64,000 bases of DNA from Cyanobacteriota bacterium. Its GTDB lineage: Bacteria > Cyanobacteriota > Cyanobacteriia > PCC-6307 > Cyanobiaceae. The notes beneath the pieces are model-generated. The model saw only the letters and a list, made by a program, of their open reading frames with translations, was not told the origin of the DNA and did no database searches. Both the position numbers and the translations under genes were made by a program. The DNA is taken from the NCBI GenBank assembly GCA_026389335.1, contig JAPLIB010000093.1, positions 1-64,000 of the forward strand. Reading direction: 5' to 3'. Shown piece by piece: positions 29,099 through 38,772 of this stretch (position 1 is its first letter; every line of letters starts with the position of its first letter).

Positions 29099-29909
29099 GT
29101 CCGAACCGATTAGCAGTCGGCGCAATCCCTTGGTGGGAAAGCTGCGCGATCTGCATGATGCCCGTGGTCGGCAGCAGCACCAGCGCCTGTTGCTGGAGGG
29201 CACCCACCTGCTGGAGGAAGCCCTGCGGTTGGGACTGAACCTGGAGCTGGTGCTGGCCACCCCAGATTGGCTCGCCCGCCATGGTTCGTTGCTGGCGGCG
29301 CTGGAATCCCACGCCCGTCTGCAGCCGGCCACCGCCGAGGTGCTGGCGGCGGTGGCCACCACCCGCAGTCCCGATGGTGTGGTGGCCAGTGTCGCGATCC
29401 CCTCCCTGGCGAACGCTTCAGCTCCGAACTTTGTGCTGGCCCTCGATCGGCTGCAGGATCCGGGCAATCTCGGCACCCTGTTGCGCACGGCACTGGCCGC
29501 CGGAGTGGACGAAGTGTGGTTGGCGGATGGCGCCGATCCCCATGCCCCCAAGGTGCTGCGGGCCTCCAGCGGCGCTGCCCTGGCCCTGCCGGTGCAACGG
29601 CTGCAGCGCGATGAGCTGCGCCAGCGCCTGGAGCAGGCTGGAGCCGCCGGGCTGCAGCGGCTGGCCACCCAGGTGGGTGACGGCGCCCAGCCCTACTGGG
29701 AACTGGACTGGACCCAGCCCACCTTGCTGTTGCTGGGCAATGAAGGTGCCGGCCTGGCAACGGAATTCCTGGCCCTGGCCGATCACTGCGTGACCATTCC
29801 CCACAGCGGGGCGGTGGAGTCGCTGAACGTGGCGGTGGCGGCGGCGCCACTGCTGCTGGAGCGCTGGCGCCAGCGTCTGCTCAGCGGTGCGGCGGCGCCG
29901 GCCACCTGA
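29073..29909 (+). CDS. SPOUT-class RNA methyltransferase, TrmH/SpoU family (278 aa)
   Basis: rRNA/tRNA 2'-O-methyltransferase of the SpoU group. The N-terminal substrate-binding domain (NPLVGKLRDLHDARGRQQHQ, LLLEGTHLLEEAL) precedes the knotted catalytic domain with motif 1 LDRLQDPGNLGTLLRTALA, motif 2 LLLLGNEGAGL and motif 3 IPHSGAVESLNVAVAAAPLL. All three are intact, so the protein should be active. The exact target nucleotide is unknown. The ATG at 29073 lies inside the end of the previous gene in another frame, a 26-bp overlap. Confidence 0.93.
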   Translation: MSALIRASESEPISSRRNPLVGKLRDLHDARGRQQHQRLLLEGTHLLEEALRLGLNLELVLATPDWLARHGSLLAALESHARLQPATAEVLAAVATTRSPDGVVASVAIPSLANASAPNFVLALDRLQDPGNLGTLLRTALAAGVDEVWLADGADPHAPKVLRASSGAALALPVQRLQRDELRQRLEQAGAAGLQRLATQVGDGAQPYWELDWTQPTLLLLGNEGAGLATEFLALADHCVTIPHSGAVESLNVAVAAAPLLLERWRQRLLSGAAAPAT

Positions 29910-29947
29910 GGGGGGAGAATGCCCGGCAACAAGCGCAGTATCCCCCG

Positions 29948-31417
29948 GTGATCGCAGACCCTGGTTCCTTCGATTTCGATGTGATCGTGATCGGTGCCGG
30001 CTATGGCGGCTTCGACGCCGCCAAACACGCGGCGGACCACGGCCTCAAGGTGGCGATCGTCGAATCCCGCGACATGGGCGGCACCTGCGTCAACCGGGGC
30101 TGCGTGCCCTCCAAGGCCCTGCTGGCCGCCAGTGGCCGGGTGCGGGAACTGGCCGATGCCGAACATCTCAAGGGCTTCGGTATTCATGCGGCGCCGGTGC
30201 GCTTCGAGCGCCAGAAGATCGCCGATCACGCCGCCCAGCTGGTGGCCACGATTCGCACCAACCTCACCAAGAGCCTGGAGCGCGCCGGCGCCACGATCCT
30301 GCGGGGCAAGGGCCGGCTCGAGGGGCCCCAGCGGGTGGCGGTGCGGGAAGCCAGTGGGGTGGAGCGGGTCTACGCGGCCCGGGAGGTGATCCTGGCCACC
30401 GGCTCCGATCCGTTCGTGCCCCCCGGCATCGAAACGGACGGTCGCACCGTGTTCACCAGCGACGAGGCGATCAACCTCGAATGGCTGCCCCGCTGGATCA
30501 CGATCATCGGCAGCGGCTACATCGGCCTGGAGTTCGCCGATGTGTACACCGCCCTGGGCTGTGAAGTGACGATGATCGAGGCCCTGGATCGGGTGATGCC
30601 CACCTTTGATCCCGACATCGCCAAGCTGGCGGCCCGCAAGCTGATCGAGGGCCGCGAGATCGACGCCCGCGCCGGCGTGCTGGCCAAGACGATCACCCCC
30701 GGCTGCCCGGTGCTGATCGAACTGGTGGACATGAAGACCCGCGAGCCGGTGGAAACCCTGGAGGTGGATGCGGTGCTGGTGGCCACCGGCCGGGTGCCGG
30801 TGAGCAAGGAGCTCAATCTGGCCTCAGTGGGCGTCACCACCAATCGGGGCTTCATCCCCGTCGACGACACCATGCGGGTGCTGGCCAGCTCTGAGGCCGG
30901 AGCACCGGCGGTGCCCCATCTGTGGGCCGTGGGCGACGTGACCGGCAAGATGATGCTGGCCCACACCGCCGCCGCCCAGGGGGCCGTGGCCGTGGACAAC
31001 ATCCTCGGCCATCCGCGCCGCATCGATTACCGCTCGATTCCGGCCGCCACCTTCACCCATCCGGAGATCAGCTCCGTGGGGCTCAGTGAGGCCGAGGCCA
31101 AACAGCTGGCGACCAGCGAAGGCTTTGAGCTCGGTTCGGTGCGCAGCTATTTCAAGGCCAATTCCAAGGCGCTGGCCGAACTGGACAGCGATGGCCTGAT
31201 GAAGCTGCTGTTCCGCAAGGACACCGGCGAAGTGCTTGGGGCCCACATCTTTGGCCTCCATGCCGCCGATCTGATCCAGGAGGTGGCCAATGCCGTGGCC
31301 CGACGCCAGAGCGTGCAGCAGCTGGCCAACGAGGTGCACACCCACCCCACCCTCAGCGAGGTGGTGGAAGTGGCCTACAAGCAAGCTGCCATGGCCATTG
31401 CACCTGTGAGGTCCTGA
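29948..31417 (+). CDS. lpdA: Dihydrolipoyl dehydrogenase (489 aa)
   Basis: E3 component of pyruvate dehydrogenase and related complexes (and possible glycine cleavage L-protein): FAD-dependent reoxidation of dihydrolipoamide with NAD+. The FAD motif [17 protein letters not shown] is at the N-terminus. The redox disulfide Cys47/Cys52 is in [13 protein letters not shown], the NAD-binding motif is [16 protein letters not shown], and the C-terminal interface ends with His-Glu in [13 protein letters not shown]. It starts at GTG (29948), after a purine-rich ggggggagaa leader. trpC begins 2 bp after its stop codon. Confidence 0.95.
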   Translation: MIADPGSFDFDVIVIGAGYGGFDAAKHAADHGLKVAIVESRDMGGTCVNRGCVPSKALLAASGRVRELADAEHLKGFGIHAAPVRFERQKIADHAAQLVATIRTNLTKSLERAGATILRGKGRLEGPQRVAVREASGVERVYAAREVILATGSDPFVPPGIETDGRTVFTSDEAINLEWLPRWITIIGSGYIGLEFADVYTALGCEVTMIEALDRVMPTFDPDIAKLAARKLIEGREIDARAGVLAKTITPGCPVLIELVDMKTREPVETLEVDAVLVATGRVPVSKELNLASVGVTTNRGFIPVDDTMRVLASSEAGAPAVPHLWAVGDVTGKMMLAHTAAAQGAVAVDNILGHPRRIDYRSIPAATFTHPEISSVGLSEAEAKQLATSEGFELGSVRSYFKANSKALAELDSDGLMKLLFRKDTGEVLGAHIFGLHAADLIQEVANAVARRQSVQQLANEVHTHPTLSEVVEVAYKQAAMAIAPVRS

Positions 31418-31418
31418 G

Positions 31419-32303
31419 ATGGAGATCCGTCGCCGGCCCCCCAACCCCTCGGTGAAAGTGGTTCACCTGGAATTCGGCATTCCTCACCCGGAGGAGAAGC
31501 CGCGCCACATCCTGGAGGAGATCGTCTGGGCCAAGGATCGGGAGGTGGCCAGCGCCCGCGAGCGGGTGCCGCTGCAGAAGTTGCAGAGCCAGGTGGCGGA
31601 GCTGCCGGCACCGCGCGATTTCGTCGCGGCCCTGAAGGCCAGCTGCCGCAAGCCGGCGGTGATCGCCGAAGTGAAGAAGGCCAGCCCCAGCAAGGGGGTG
31701 ATCCGCGAGGACTTCGATGCGGTGGCAATCGCCCGGGGCTACGCAGCCGGTGGCGCCAGCTGCCTGTCCGTGCTGACCGATCGCCAGTTCTTCCAGGGGG
31801 GCTTCGAGGTGCTGGTGGAGGTGCGCCAGACGGTGGACCTGCCCTTACTTTGCAAGGACTTCATCCTCTCCCCATATCAGCTTTATCAGGCCCGGGCCGC
31901 CGGCGCCGATGCCGCACTGCTGATCGCGGCCATCCTCACCGATGTGGACCTGGCCTACCTGCTCAAGGTGGCCCGCAGCCTGGCTCTGGCCGTGCTGGTG
32001 GAAGTGCACGATGAAGCCGAGCTGGAGCGGGTGCTGGCCCTGGAGGGTGTGCAACTGATCGGCATCAACAATCGCGATCTGAGCAGCTTCGAGGTCGATC
32101 TGGCCACCACCGAGCGCCTGATGGGCCTCTATGGCGAGCAGATCCGGGCCAAGGGCTGCCTGCTGGTGAGCGAATCGGGCCTGTTCAACCGCGACGATCT
32201 CGATCGCGTGCTGACAGCCGGAGCCGATGCGGTGCTGGTGGGTGAAGCGCTGATGCGCCAGGACGACGTGACCGCCGCACTGGAAACGTTGATTCAGGGA
32301 TGA
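31419..32303 (+). CDS. trpC: Indole-3-glycerol phosphate synthase (294 aa)
   Basis: Tryptophan pathway TIM-barrel enzyme that closes the indole ring of CdRP. An N-terminal extension of about 30 residues (typical of cyanobacteria) is followed by [32 protein letters not shown] with the catalytic lysine, [52 protein letters not shown] and VSESGL. It follows lpdA with a 1-bp gap and presumably shares its message. The same lpdA-trpC adjacency is common in picocyanobacteria (from memory). Confidence 0.97.
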   Translation: MEIRRRPPNPSVKVVHLEFGIPHPEEKPRHILEEIVWAKDREVASARERVPLQKLQSQVAELPAPRDFVAALKASCRKPAVIAEVKKASPSKGVIREDFDAVAIARGYAAGGASCLSVLTDRQFFQGGFEVLVEVRQTVDLPLLCKDFILSPYQLYQARAAGADAALLIAAILTDVDLAYLLKVARSLALAVLVEVHDEAELERVLALEGVQLIGINNRDLSSFEVDLATTERLMGLYGEQIRAKGCLLVSESGLFNRDDLDRVLTAGADAVLVGEALMRQDDVTAALETLIQG

Positions 32304-32510
32304 GGGCCCAACCCGCCCCGGACGCAACAGACGCGAGCAGCTGGGGTCCGCACCACGGCCTCGGCACGATCGGAGCCTTCCCAGTCGTCCCCTGAAGTGG
32401 CGCTGTGCCCTGCCTGACATGGCTCCTCAAGTGGCAAAGCCTGCGCCAGCGACGCCCATAAACCAGGAGCAGCACCCTGCCCGCTCCCACAAAAAAGGCC
32501 TGCTCCCACA

Positions 32511-32553
32511 AAGAAAGCCCCGTTGCGGCAAGCGCAACAGGGCCCTGGTGGGA
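32511..32553 (-). terminator. Rho-independent terminator of rpsD
   Basis: On the minus strand just after rpsD, GCCCTGTTGCG pairs with CGCAACGGGGC around a short CTTGC loop and is followed by TTTCTTT. The stem is 11 bp with one mismatch or wobble. Beyond it a short direct repeat (gctcccacaaa, twice) is seen. The rest of the 293-bp trpC-rpsD gap holds nothing else recognisable. Confidence 0.8.
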
Positions 32554-32596
32554 CAAGGGGTGACGCCGCCACCCCCTGCGCTGCGGACAGGGTTCT

Positions 32597-33205
32597 TCAG
32601 ACCTTGCGGCTGTAGAACTCCACCACCAGCAGTTCGTTGATTTCGAGGGCGACCCATTCGCGCTCGATCTTGCCCGTGACCTTGGCGGTCATCTTGGCTT
32701 TGTCGAACTCCAGGTGGGGCGGCACGTTGGCCAGACCCGGGAAGGCCATGTTGGCTTCAGCGAGCAGCTTGCTGGCCTTGCGCTCACGGATCGCCACCAC
32801 ATCACCGGCCTTGCACTGGAAGGAGGGGATGTCGACCACCCGGCCGTTGACAACGACGTGGCCGTGGTTGACCAGCTGACGGGCGCCGGGAACCGTGGGC
32901 CCGAAGCCCAGACGGAAACAGACGTTGTCGAGCCGGTTTTCGAGAAGCTTGAGCAGGTTGGTTCCGGTGGAACCCTCCTGGGCACGGGCTTTCTTGACGT
33001 AGCGGACGAGCTGACGTTCGGAAATGCCGTAGTTGAAACGCAGTTTCTGCTTTTCTTCGAGACGGATCGCGTATTCGGAGCGCTTGCGACGGGCTTGGCC
33101 GTGCTGACCGGGGGGGTAAGACCGCTTGGCGGACTTACGGGTGAGACCGGGAAGGTCTCCCAAGCGCCGCGTGATCCTCAGGCGAGGGCCGCGGTAGCGA
33201 GACAT
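32597..33205 (-). CDS. rpsD: 30S ribosomal protein S4 (202 aa)
   Basis: Primary 16S rRNA-binding protein that nucleates 30S assembly. It opens with [20 protein letters not shown], typical of cyanobacterial and plastid S4, then [22 protein letters not shown]-type basic residues. The S4 domain is visible as [34 protein letters not shown]. The end is [13 protein letters not shown]. Length is standard. It stands alone here with its own terminator, divergent from yidD, unlike the alpha operon arrangement in many other bacteria. Confidence 0.98.
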   Translation of the reverse strand: MSRYRGPRLRITRRLGDLPGLTRKSAKRSYPPGQHGQARRKRSEYAIRLEEKQKLRFNYGISERQLVRYVKKARAQEGSTGTNLLKLLENRLDNVCFRLGFGPTVPGARQLVNHGHVVVNGRVVDIPSFQCKAGDVVAIRERKASKLLAEANMAFPGLANVPPHLEFDKAKMTAKVTGKIEREWVALEINELLVVEFYSRKV

Positions 33206-33279
33206 AGAGAGGACTGGGGCTAGGGGATGGTCGAACGGGCAGCGACTGGGGCAAACTGGGTTACCCCGGCTGCTCCGCC

Positions 33280-33558
33280 GTGTCCGGCCGATTCGCGATC
33301 CTAAACGTCTGGCTGATCGCCCTCCGCCGTCGCCTGAATACGGCCCTGGCAGCCGTATTGATGGCCCTGATCAGCGCCTATCGCCTCGCCATCTCACCGC
33401 TGCTGGGCCCGCGCTGCCGCTTCATCCCCAGCTGCAGCGCCTACGGCCTCGAAGCGATCGGCCGCCATGGCCCCTGGAAGGGCGGCTGGCTGACATTGCG
33501 GCGGCTGGGTCGCTGCCATCCCTTCACCCCCTGCGGCTGCGATCCGGTGCCCGAATGA
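33280..33558 (+). CDS. yidD: Membrane protein insertion efficiency factor YidD (92 aa)
   Basis: Small membrane-associated protein of the YidD family, thought to help YidC-dependent insertion. The core [21 protein letters not shown] followed by [13 protein letters not shown] and the closing [13 protein letters not shown] are diagnostic. An amphipathic basic N-terminus precedes the core. It begins at GTG (33280); an ATG at 33361 would give a shorter protein that still contains most of the domain. The stop overlaps the start of the next gene by 4 bp. Confidence 0.92.
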   Translation: MSGRFAILNVWLIALRRRLNTALAAVLMALISAYRLAISPLLGPRCRFIPSCSAYGLEAIGRHGPWKGGWLTLRRLGRCHPFTPCGCDPVPE

Positions 33559-33830
33559 CGCCCACCCTGCGCCTTTACACCCGGGCGGGCTGCTGCCTCT
33601 GCCAAGGACTGGAGGAACGGTTGCGAGCCCTGAACCCAGCTCCCATGCTTGAGCTGGTCGATATCGATGGCGATCCGACCCTGCAAAACCGCTACGACCT
33701 GGAGGTGCCGGTGCTGGCGCTCCTCGACGCCGAAGGCAGTCTGCACCAGTTGCCCCGGGTTTCGCCGCGCCTGGCGGGGGATCAACTTCAGAGCTGGTTA
33801 AGCAGACACGGGGCCAGCCCTCCGGCTTAG
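33555..33830 (+). CDS. Glutaredoxin/thioredoxin-like protein, DUF836 type (91 aa)
   Basis: Minimal thioredoxin-fold protein of the glutaredoxin-like DUF836 group. A first strand ([15 protein letters not shown]) carries the CxxC redox motif (Cys-Cys-Leu-Cys). [25 protein letters not shown] follows with the cis-proline in EVPV. It is coupled to yidD by ATGA overlap and ends 44 bp before murE. Its substrate is unknown; it probably acts in thiol-disulfide exchange. Confidence 0.9.
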   Translation: MTPTLRLYTRAGCCLCQGLEERLRALNPAPMLELVDIDGDPTLQNRYDLEVPVLALLDAEGSLHQLPRVSPRLAGDQLQSWLSRHGASPPA

Positions 33831-33874
33831 AAAGGGCGGCACGTTCGTCCGGGTGGCATCCACCCGGCGTTGCC

Positions 33875-35386
33875 ATGGCCAAGCTGCTCCATCTGCTGCT
33901 GCATGAAGCGGGCCTGGCGGTGCCGCCGGGACTGCCCAACCCGCAGCTCTCGGGCCTCAGCTGTGATTCCCGCCGGATTCAGGCAGGTGATCTGTTCCTC
34001 GGCCTGAGCGGCACCACGGTGGATGGCGGCACCTACTGGCCTGAGGTGCTGAAGGCCGGGGCGGCCGCCGCCGTTATCGGTGCGGCCGCTGCCCGCCACG
34101 TACCACCTTCCGCAACAGATCCGGTGCTGGTGCTGGCGGACGATCTGGCCCGCACGGCCGGCGAACTGGCAGCCGCCTTCTGGGACCAACCGAGCCGGCA
34201 GCTGGGTCTGATCGGCGTCACCGGCACCAACGGCAAGACCACCACCACCTATCTGATTGAGCATCTGGCCAGCACCGCCGGACAACCGACGGCCTTGTTC
34301 GGCACCCTGGTGAACCGCTGGCCGGGCCACAGCGTCACCGCCCAGCACACCACGGCCTTCGCCGATCGGCTGCAGGGCCAGCTGGCGGCGGCGGTGGCGG
34401 CCGGCGCCCGGCTGGGAGCGATGGAGGTGAGCTCCCATGCCCTCGATCAGCAACGGGTGGCGGGCTGCCGCTTCAGCGGCGCCGTATTCACCAACCTCAC
34501 CCAGGATCACCTCGACTACCACCCGTCGATGGCGGCCTATTTCGAGGCCAAGGCACTGCTGTTCGCGCCACCGTTATTCGCACCACCGCTGCTGGCCGGA
34601 GGGGCTGTGGTCAATGTCGATGATCCCTGGGGGCAACAGCTGGCCGCACGGCTGCTCGCCGCCGGCAGCCCCTGCTGGCGCAGTTCGCTGCAGGATCCGG
34701 CCGCCGAATTGCGCATTGACGACCTGACCCTGGCGGCCAGCGGCATGGCCGGCACCCTGATCACTCCCGTGGGCAGTGGACCCTTCCGCTCGCCACTGGT
34801 GGGCCGCTTCAATCTGATGAATCTGCTGCAGGCCGTCGGGGTGCTGGCCCAGCAGGGGCTGCCGCTCGAGCCGCTGCTGGAGGCCCTCGCCAGCTTCGGC
34901 GGCGTGCCGGGGCGGATGGAACGGGTGCTGGCGACGGGCGGCGGCGAGGGAGCCCCGGCGGTGCTGGTGGATTACGCCCACACCCCCGATGGCCTGGAAA
35001 ACGCGCTGGCGGCCTGCCGGCCGTTCACGACGGGCCGGCTGATCTGCGTGTTCGGCTGTGGCGGTGATCGCGATCGCAGCAAGCGCCCGCTGATGGGGGC
35101 GATCGCCGCCCGGCTGGCCGATGTGGTGGTGGTGACCTCCGACAACCCGCGCACGGAAGATCCCGGACACATTCTTGAGGATGTGGTAGCCGGCATTCCG
35201 GCCGAATCAGGAGCGCGGGTGGAGCCCGATCGGGCGGTGGCGATTGCCTTGGCGATTGCCGCAGCCGGCCCCGACGACCTGGTGCTGATCGCCGGCAAAG
35301 GCCACGAGGACTACCAGATCCTCGGCACCGAGAAGGTGCATTTTGATGATCGGGAAGAAGCCCGCCGCTGCCTGGCCCGCCGTTGA
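33875..35386 (+). CDS. murE: UDP-N-acetylmuramoyl-tripeptide synthetase MurE (503 aa)
   Basis: Mur ligase that adds the third residue to the peptidoglycan stem peptide. Seen: N-terminal [20 protein letters not shown], the P-loop [48 protein letters not shown], the C-terminal [13 protein letters not shown] and SDNPRTEDP. The DNPR motif (with Arg) indicates meso-diaminopimelate rather than lysine as substrate, consistent with cyanobacterial peptidoglycan. The central region includes a small duplicated stretch ([16 protein letters not shown]). Confidence 0.96.
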   Translation: MAKLLHLLLHEAGLAVPPGLPNPQLSGLSCDSRRIQAGDLFLGLSGTTVDGGTYWPEVLKAGAAAAVIGAAAARHVPPSATDPVLVLADDLARTAGELAAAFWDQPSRQLGLIGVTGTNGKTTTTYLIEHLASTAGQPTALFGTLVNRWPGHSVTAQHTTAFADRLQGQLAAAVAAGARLGAMEVSSHALDQQRVAGCRFSGAVFTNLTQDHLDYHPSMAAYFEAKALLFAPPLFAPPLLAGGAVVNVDDPWGQQLAARLLAAGSPCWRSSLQDPAAELRIDDLTLAASGMAGTLITPVGSGPFRSPLVGRFNLMNLLQAVGVLAQQGLPLEPLLEALASFGGVPGRMERVLATGGGEGAPAVLVDYAHTPDGLENALAACRPFTTGRLICVFGCGGDRDRSKRPLMGAIAARLADVVVVTSDNPRTEDPGHILEDVVAGIPAESGARVEPDRAVAIALAIAAAGPDDLVLIAGKGHEDYQILGTEKVHFDDREEARRCLARR

Positions 35387-35517
35387 AGCGGCACCGCCCG
35401 ATCGCTGAGAACCAGGCAGGTTGGGGTTGCTGTCGCGTTTGTCACAGATTGGCGATCATCCCAGACAGGCCCAGGGGTGCTGGCTAGGTTCCGGGAGTCG
35501 TTGCTCGTGGTTTTTTC

Positions 35518-36288
35518 ATGGCGCAGGGTGCTCCCTTGCCGAAGATTTTTCTCGCTGAATTATTCGGTACCTTCTGGCTTGTGCTCGGTGGTTGCGGCAG
35601 TGCCGTGCTGGCCGCCGTCTTCCCCTATGACAACCCCGCCGCCAACCCCCTGGGCCTCGGCTTTCTGGGCGTGGCGCTGGCCTTCGGCCTGACCCTGTTG
35701 ACGATGGCCTATGCCATCGGCCATATCTCCGGTTGCCACATCAATCCGGCCGTGAGTTTCGGCCTCTGGGCCGGTGGCCGCTTCCCCGGCTCACGCCTGC
35801 TGCCCTACATCGTCGCCCAGGTGATCGGTGCGGTGCTCGCCGGTGGCGTGATCAAGCTGATCGCCAGTGGCCGGCCCGGCTTTGAACTGGTAGGCAGCAA
35901 CCCCCTGGCCACCAATGGCTTCGGCGCCCACTCCCCCGGTGGCTACGGCCTGGGCGCGGCGCTGCTGATCGAGATCATCCTCACCTTCTTCTTCCTGCTG
36001 GTGATTCTCGGCGCCACCGACAAGCTGGCCCCCTCGGGTTTCGCCGGCGTGCCGATCGGCCTGTCGCTGGTGCTGATTCACCTGATCAGCATCCCCGTCA
36101 CCAACACCTCCGTGAACCCCGCCCGTAGCACCGGCGTGGCGTTCTGGGTGGGCGGCGAGGCCATGGGTCAGCTGTGGCTGTTCTGGCTGGCGCCGATTGT
36201 GGGAGCCCTGCTGGCCGGCTGGGTGTACCGCAATCTGCTCACCCACGAAACTGCAGTGAACGGCGAGATTCCTGCCGAAACGATCTGA
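35518..36288 (+). CDS. aqpZ: Aquaporin Z (256 aa)
   Basis: Six-helix water channel of the MIP family. Both NPA half-helices are present ([16 protein letters not shown] and [16 protein letters not shown]), along with the Arg of the selectivity filter after the second. The first helix [22 protein letters not shown] is a good match to AqpZ. Length is 20-25 residues above E. coli AqpZ, with a longer loop. The start is the ATG at 35518. A strong terminator follows, so it seems to be a single-gene unit. Osmotic or light control is possible but not visible. Confidence 0.95.
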   Translation: MAQGAPLPKIFLAELFGTFWLVLGGCGSAVLAAVFPYDNPAANPLGLGFLGVALAFGLTLLTMAYAIGHISGCHINPAVSFGLWAGGRFPGSRLLPYIVAQVIGAVLAGGVIKLIASGRPGFELVGSNPLATNGFGAHSPGGYGLGAALLIEIILTFFFLLVILGATDKLAPSGFAGVPIGLSLVLIHLISIPVTNTSVNPARSTGVAFWVGGEAMGQLWLFWLAPIVGALLAGWVYRNLLTHETAVNGEIPAETI

Positions 36289-36334
36289 GCGTTCGATCAT
36301 CCAAGGAGCGCTGGTTGCCACGTTCCCTGCCCAC

Positions 36335-36357
36335 GGGCCCGCAAGGGCCCTTTTTTG
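36335..36357 (+). terminator. Rho-independent terminator of aqpZ
   Basis: Perfect stem gggccc / gggccc around the tetraloop gcaa, followed by six T. It lies 47 bp after the aqpZ stop codon. No other feature is seen between it and the end of the aminotransferase gene on the other strand. Confidence 0.92.
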
Positions 36358-36493
36358 TTGGAGGAAGCTACTCGCTGCTGCCTGGGCAGATCGGCGCGCC
36401 GCAGCGTTGCGAACCTGCTGGGCGTTCTGATCGAACGGCTCACCCGCCAGGGGCCACCGCCGACAACAGCAGGGATCGCCGACTGCCGCCAGC

Positions 36494-37696
36494 TCACGCC
36501 GACGGCAAGGCCCGCTGCAGGGCAGCCAGCAGCTGGTCCACCTCAGCTGCCGTGGTGGTGAGATGGGTGCAGGCCCGCAGACAGATCGGATCGGCAAGAC
36601 TGCGCAACCAGATGGATTGGGCGCCGAGCTGCCGCACCCAATCGGCCGCCAACGGGGCCGGCATCGGGCCCTGAACTGGAGACCCCAGCACGAAGCTCAC
36701 CAAGCCCGCAGGCGGTGGTTGCTCCAGCAGGGTCTGGGCCCCGTCGATCTGCTGCAGGCCATGCCAGAGCTGCAGGCTGCGTGCACGGATGCGCTGCAGA
36801 CGGGACTGGGCATCGCCTTCGGCCTCGAGCAATTGCAGGGAGGTATCCAGACCAGCGAACAGGGGCAGACAGGAGGTGGCCACTTCAAAGCGACGGGCGT
36901 CGCGGTGGAAGGCGCTGCCGGCGTCGGTTTCGTTGCTGAGGCTGCGCCAGCCGATCAGCGTGGGGGAACTTTCGGCCAGCAGCCGCTCCGAAAGGGCGAT
37001 CGCCCCCAGGCCCTCGGGCCCGCAGCACCACTTATGGCCGGTGCAGGCGTAGATGTCGGCGGCGGCGGCGGCTTCAGCCACCGGAATCGCCCCCAGGGAC
37101 TGGGCGGCATCAACCAGCAACCAGGGCTGGCAGGGATGGGCCTGGAGCCGCTCGGCCACGGCGGCGATCGGCATCAGCTGGCCGGTGTTCCACAGCAGGT
37201 GGGAAAGCACAACCAAGCGGGTGCGGGGCGTGAGAGCGGCGTCCAGGGCCTCCAGAACGCCCACGGCTGCCACTTCGGCACTACCGCGCAGCTGCAACAC
37301 CGGCAACATGGACAACTCCAGCTGCTCCCGCCGGGCCAATTCGCGGATGCCAGCGACCACGCCAGGGTGCTCGGCGTCGCTGATCAGCAGCTGATCACCG
37401 GGCTGCCAGGGCAGGCCCCAGAGGGGTACCAGACAGGCGGTGGTGACGTTCTCACTGAAGGCCACCCGAGTCGGCGGTACGCCGAACCAGTTGGCCAACC
37501 GTTGGCGTAGCTGGTCCGTAGTGCGGGCCACAAAAGGCCAGACATCGCTGGTGAAAGGCCCCAGCTCCTGGATCGTCGTCCAGGCGGCGTTGATGGCCGC
37601 CAGCGAAGCCTGCGGCAACGGCCCCTGGCCGCCGTAGTTGAAGTAAGTCTTGTTGGCGAGGGCCGGCATCTGGGCCCGCAAGCTTTCAGGAGACAC
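36494..37696 (-). CDS. Class V aminotransferase-like PLP enzyme, cystine lyase/epimerase type (400 aa)
   Basis: PLP enzyme of the class V fold. It begins with the signature KTYFNYGGQGPLPQASLAAI, then AFSENVTTACLVPLWG, SDAEHPGV, LSHLLWNTGQLMP, LLVDAAQSLGAIPV and the PLP lysine in CTGHKWCCGPEGLGA. This form is close to the cyanobacterial cystine lyase C-DES and to isopenicillin-N-epimerase-like proteins; it differs from the IscS/SufS desulfurases. C-S lyase activity for sulfur mobilisation is the likeliest role. The start is taken as GTG at 37696; a TTG two codons upstream is possible and no ATG is suitably placed. It ends where the A/T-richer island begins. Confidence 0.85.
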   Translation of the reverse strand: MSPESLRAQMPALANKTYFNYGGQGPLPQASLAAINAAWTTIQELGPFTSDVWPFVARTTDQLRQRLANWFGVPPTRVAFSENVTTACLVPLWGLPWQPGDQLLISDAEHPGVVAGIRELARREQLELSMLPVLQLRGSAEVAAVGVLEALDAALTPRTRLVVLSHLLWNTGQLMPIAAVAERLQAHPCQPWLLVDAAQSLGAIPVAEAAAAADIYACTGHKWCCGPEGLGAIALSERLLAESSPTLIGWRSLSNETDAGSAFHRDARRFEVATSCLPLFAGLDTSLQLLEAEGDAQSRLQRIRARSLQLWHGLQQIDGAQTLLEQPPPAGLVSFVLGSPVQGPMPAPLAADWVRQLGAQSIWLRSLADPICLRACTHLTTTAAEVDQLLAALQRALPSA

Positions 37697-38513
37697 GAAC
37701 AAGTTCCAGATCAGAGGTTGATGCTGTAGTGAAAATGAGATATCCAAGAAGTGTCCAACAGATGCCGGCCAAATTTGCAAGGCTGGCTTGGATCCTGCGG
37801 CGGAGTGCCAAGAAGAATGGAGCGAACTCGGAGCGGCTGATCATGGACCACCAGCCAAGTGTAGACAGCCGAGCGACCCCCATAAAGATGATGAGGTGCT
37901 CTAGACCCAGCCGAGCCTGATGACCGAACCAGGCACCCGACAGACAACCAGGCGCTCTGCCGGCTTGAGGGAGTGCAGTCGAAGGCCAGACTGGGTCGAT
38001 AAGCAGAAAAAGTTCCAATAGCCCATGAATGCCAGGGTCAGCGAATTGACACTACAGGGATGAAGTCCTTAAAGCCTGGCTGGTGACCCAGGATCGCAAA
38101 AGCAAAGGACTGGGCTGGGCTGACTGGTAGCGCTTATTCAACCAGGGAGATAGGCTTGCTGATGTCTACTGAAAAGCGAAAAACAAAGAATAGGGCCATG
38201 GGAAGCGAGGCCGCCAGCCAACGAGTCCCACCACGTACCAGAGTGAATAGGGATGGATCCGAAGAACCATGGATCAGCCAAAATCGGTTGAGTAATGCGA
38301 CAAAGTCAATCCTAAAAGAAACCAAGAGCAGAGTCAGCAAGCCTTGCCCCAGTGGAGCCAGAGCCTGAACTCCCACGGCCAGCCATCAAGGCCAAGCACA
38401 ACAGGAAGCACATTCATGCTAAAATGGAAAAGGGAGATGTGAAGAAGCCCCGCCAAAAAAAATCAAGCCCAGCTCACCCGAAACTAAATCCATTCAACCT
38501 CCCGCATCCGTTC
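37697..38513. other. Left flank of the island: no intact gene, possible decayed membrane-protein gene on the minus strand
   Basis: Two minus-strand frames, 38376-38134 (hydrophobic, containing GQGLLTLLLVSFRIDFVALL) and 38018-37686 (containing GLEHLIIFMGVARLSTLGWW), look like pieces of one polytopic membrane protein broken by stops. No start codons with ribosome-binding sites, no family assigned. The base composition is clearly A/T-richer than upstream. The promoter for the acyl carrier protein gene should lie within the last 100 bp; ttcatgctaaaatgg near 38415 is A/T-rich but no clear -35/-10 pair can be claimed. Confidence 0.4.
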
Positions 38514-38768
38514 ATGAACGCGCAGCACAGCGAAGAAAGCCTCGAAAAACTGACAAAGCTACTGAACCGAGTAGCGGGGAAAGACCCATCGACAATTCGC
38601 CTTTCGTCAAGGTTGAACGAGGATCTGGAGTTAGAGTCGCTGGAAATGATGGAACTTCTGTTTGAAGCAGAGGATGAGTTTGGACTGAAAATAGAAATAC
38701 CAACCGAAAGCCTTGCAGACATAAAAACCGTAGAAGACATGTTAAATGCGCTCCAACCAAAGCAATAG
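38514..38768 (+). CDS. Acyl carrier protein of the type III PKS cluster (84 aa)
   Basis: Four-helix carrier protein. The 4'-phosphopantetheine serine is in LELESLEMMELLFEAEDEFG, where the usual DSL is ESL. The C-terminal helix IKTVEDMLNAL is standard. It needs activation by a phosphopantetheinyl transferase, not seen in this window. It heads the plus-strand trio ACP - ketosynthase - type III PKS, with 4 bp to the ketosynthase ATG used here. A dedicated ACP suggests that an acyl-ACP is built or tethered specifically for the polyketide synthase. The frame is open upstream to 38352, but the ACP domain starts at 38514. Confidence 0.9.
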   Translation: MNAQHSEESLEKLTKLLNRVAGKDPSTIRLSSRLNEDLELESLEMMELLFEAEDEFGLKIEIPTESLADIKTVEDMLNALQPKQ

Positions 38769-38772
38769 GGCA

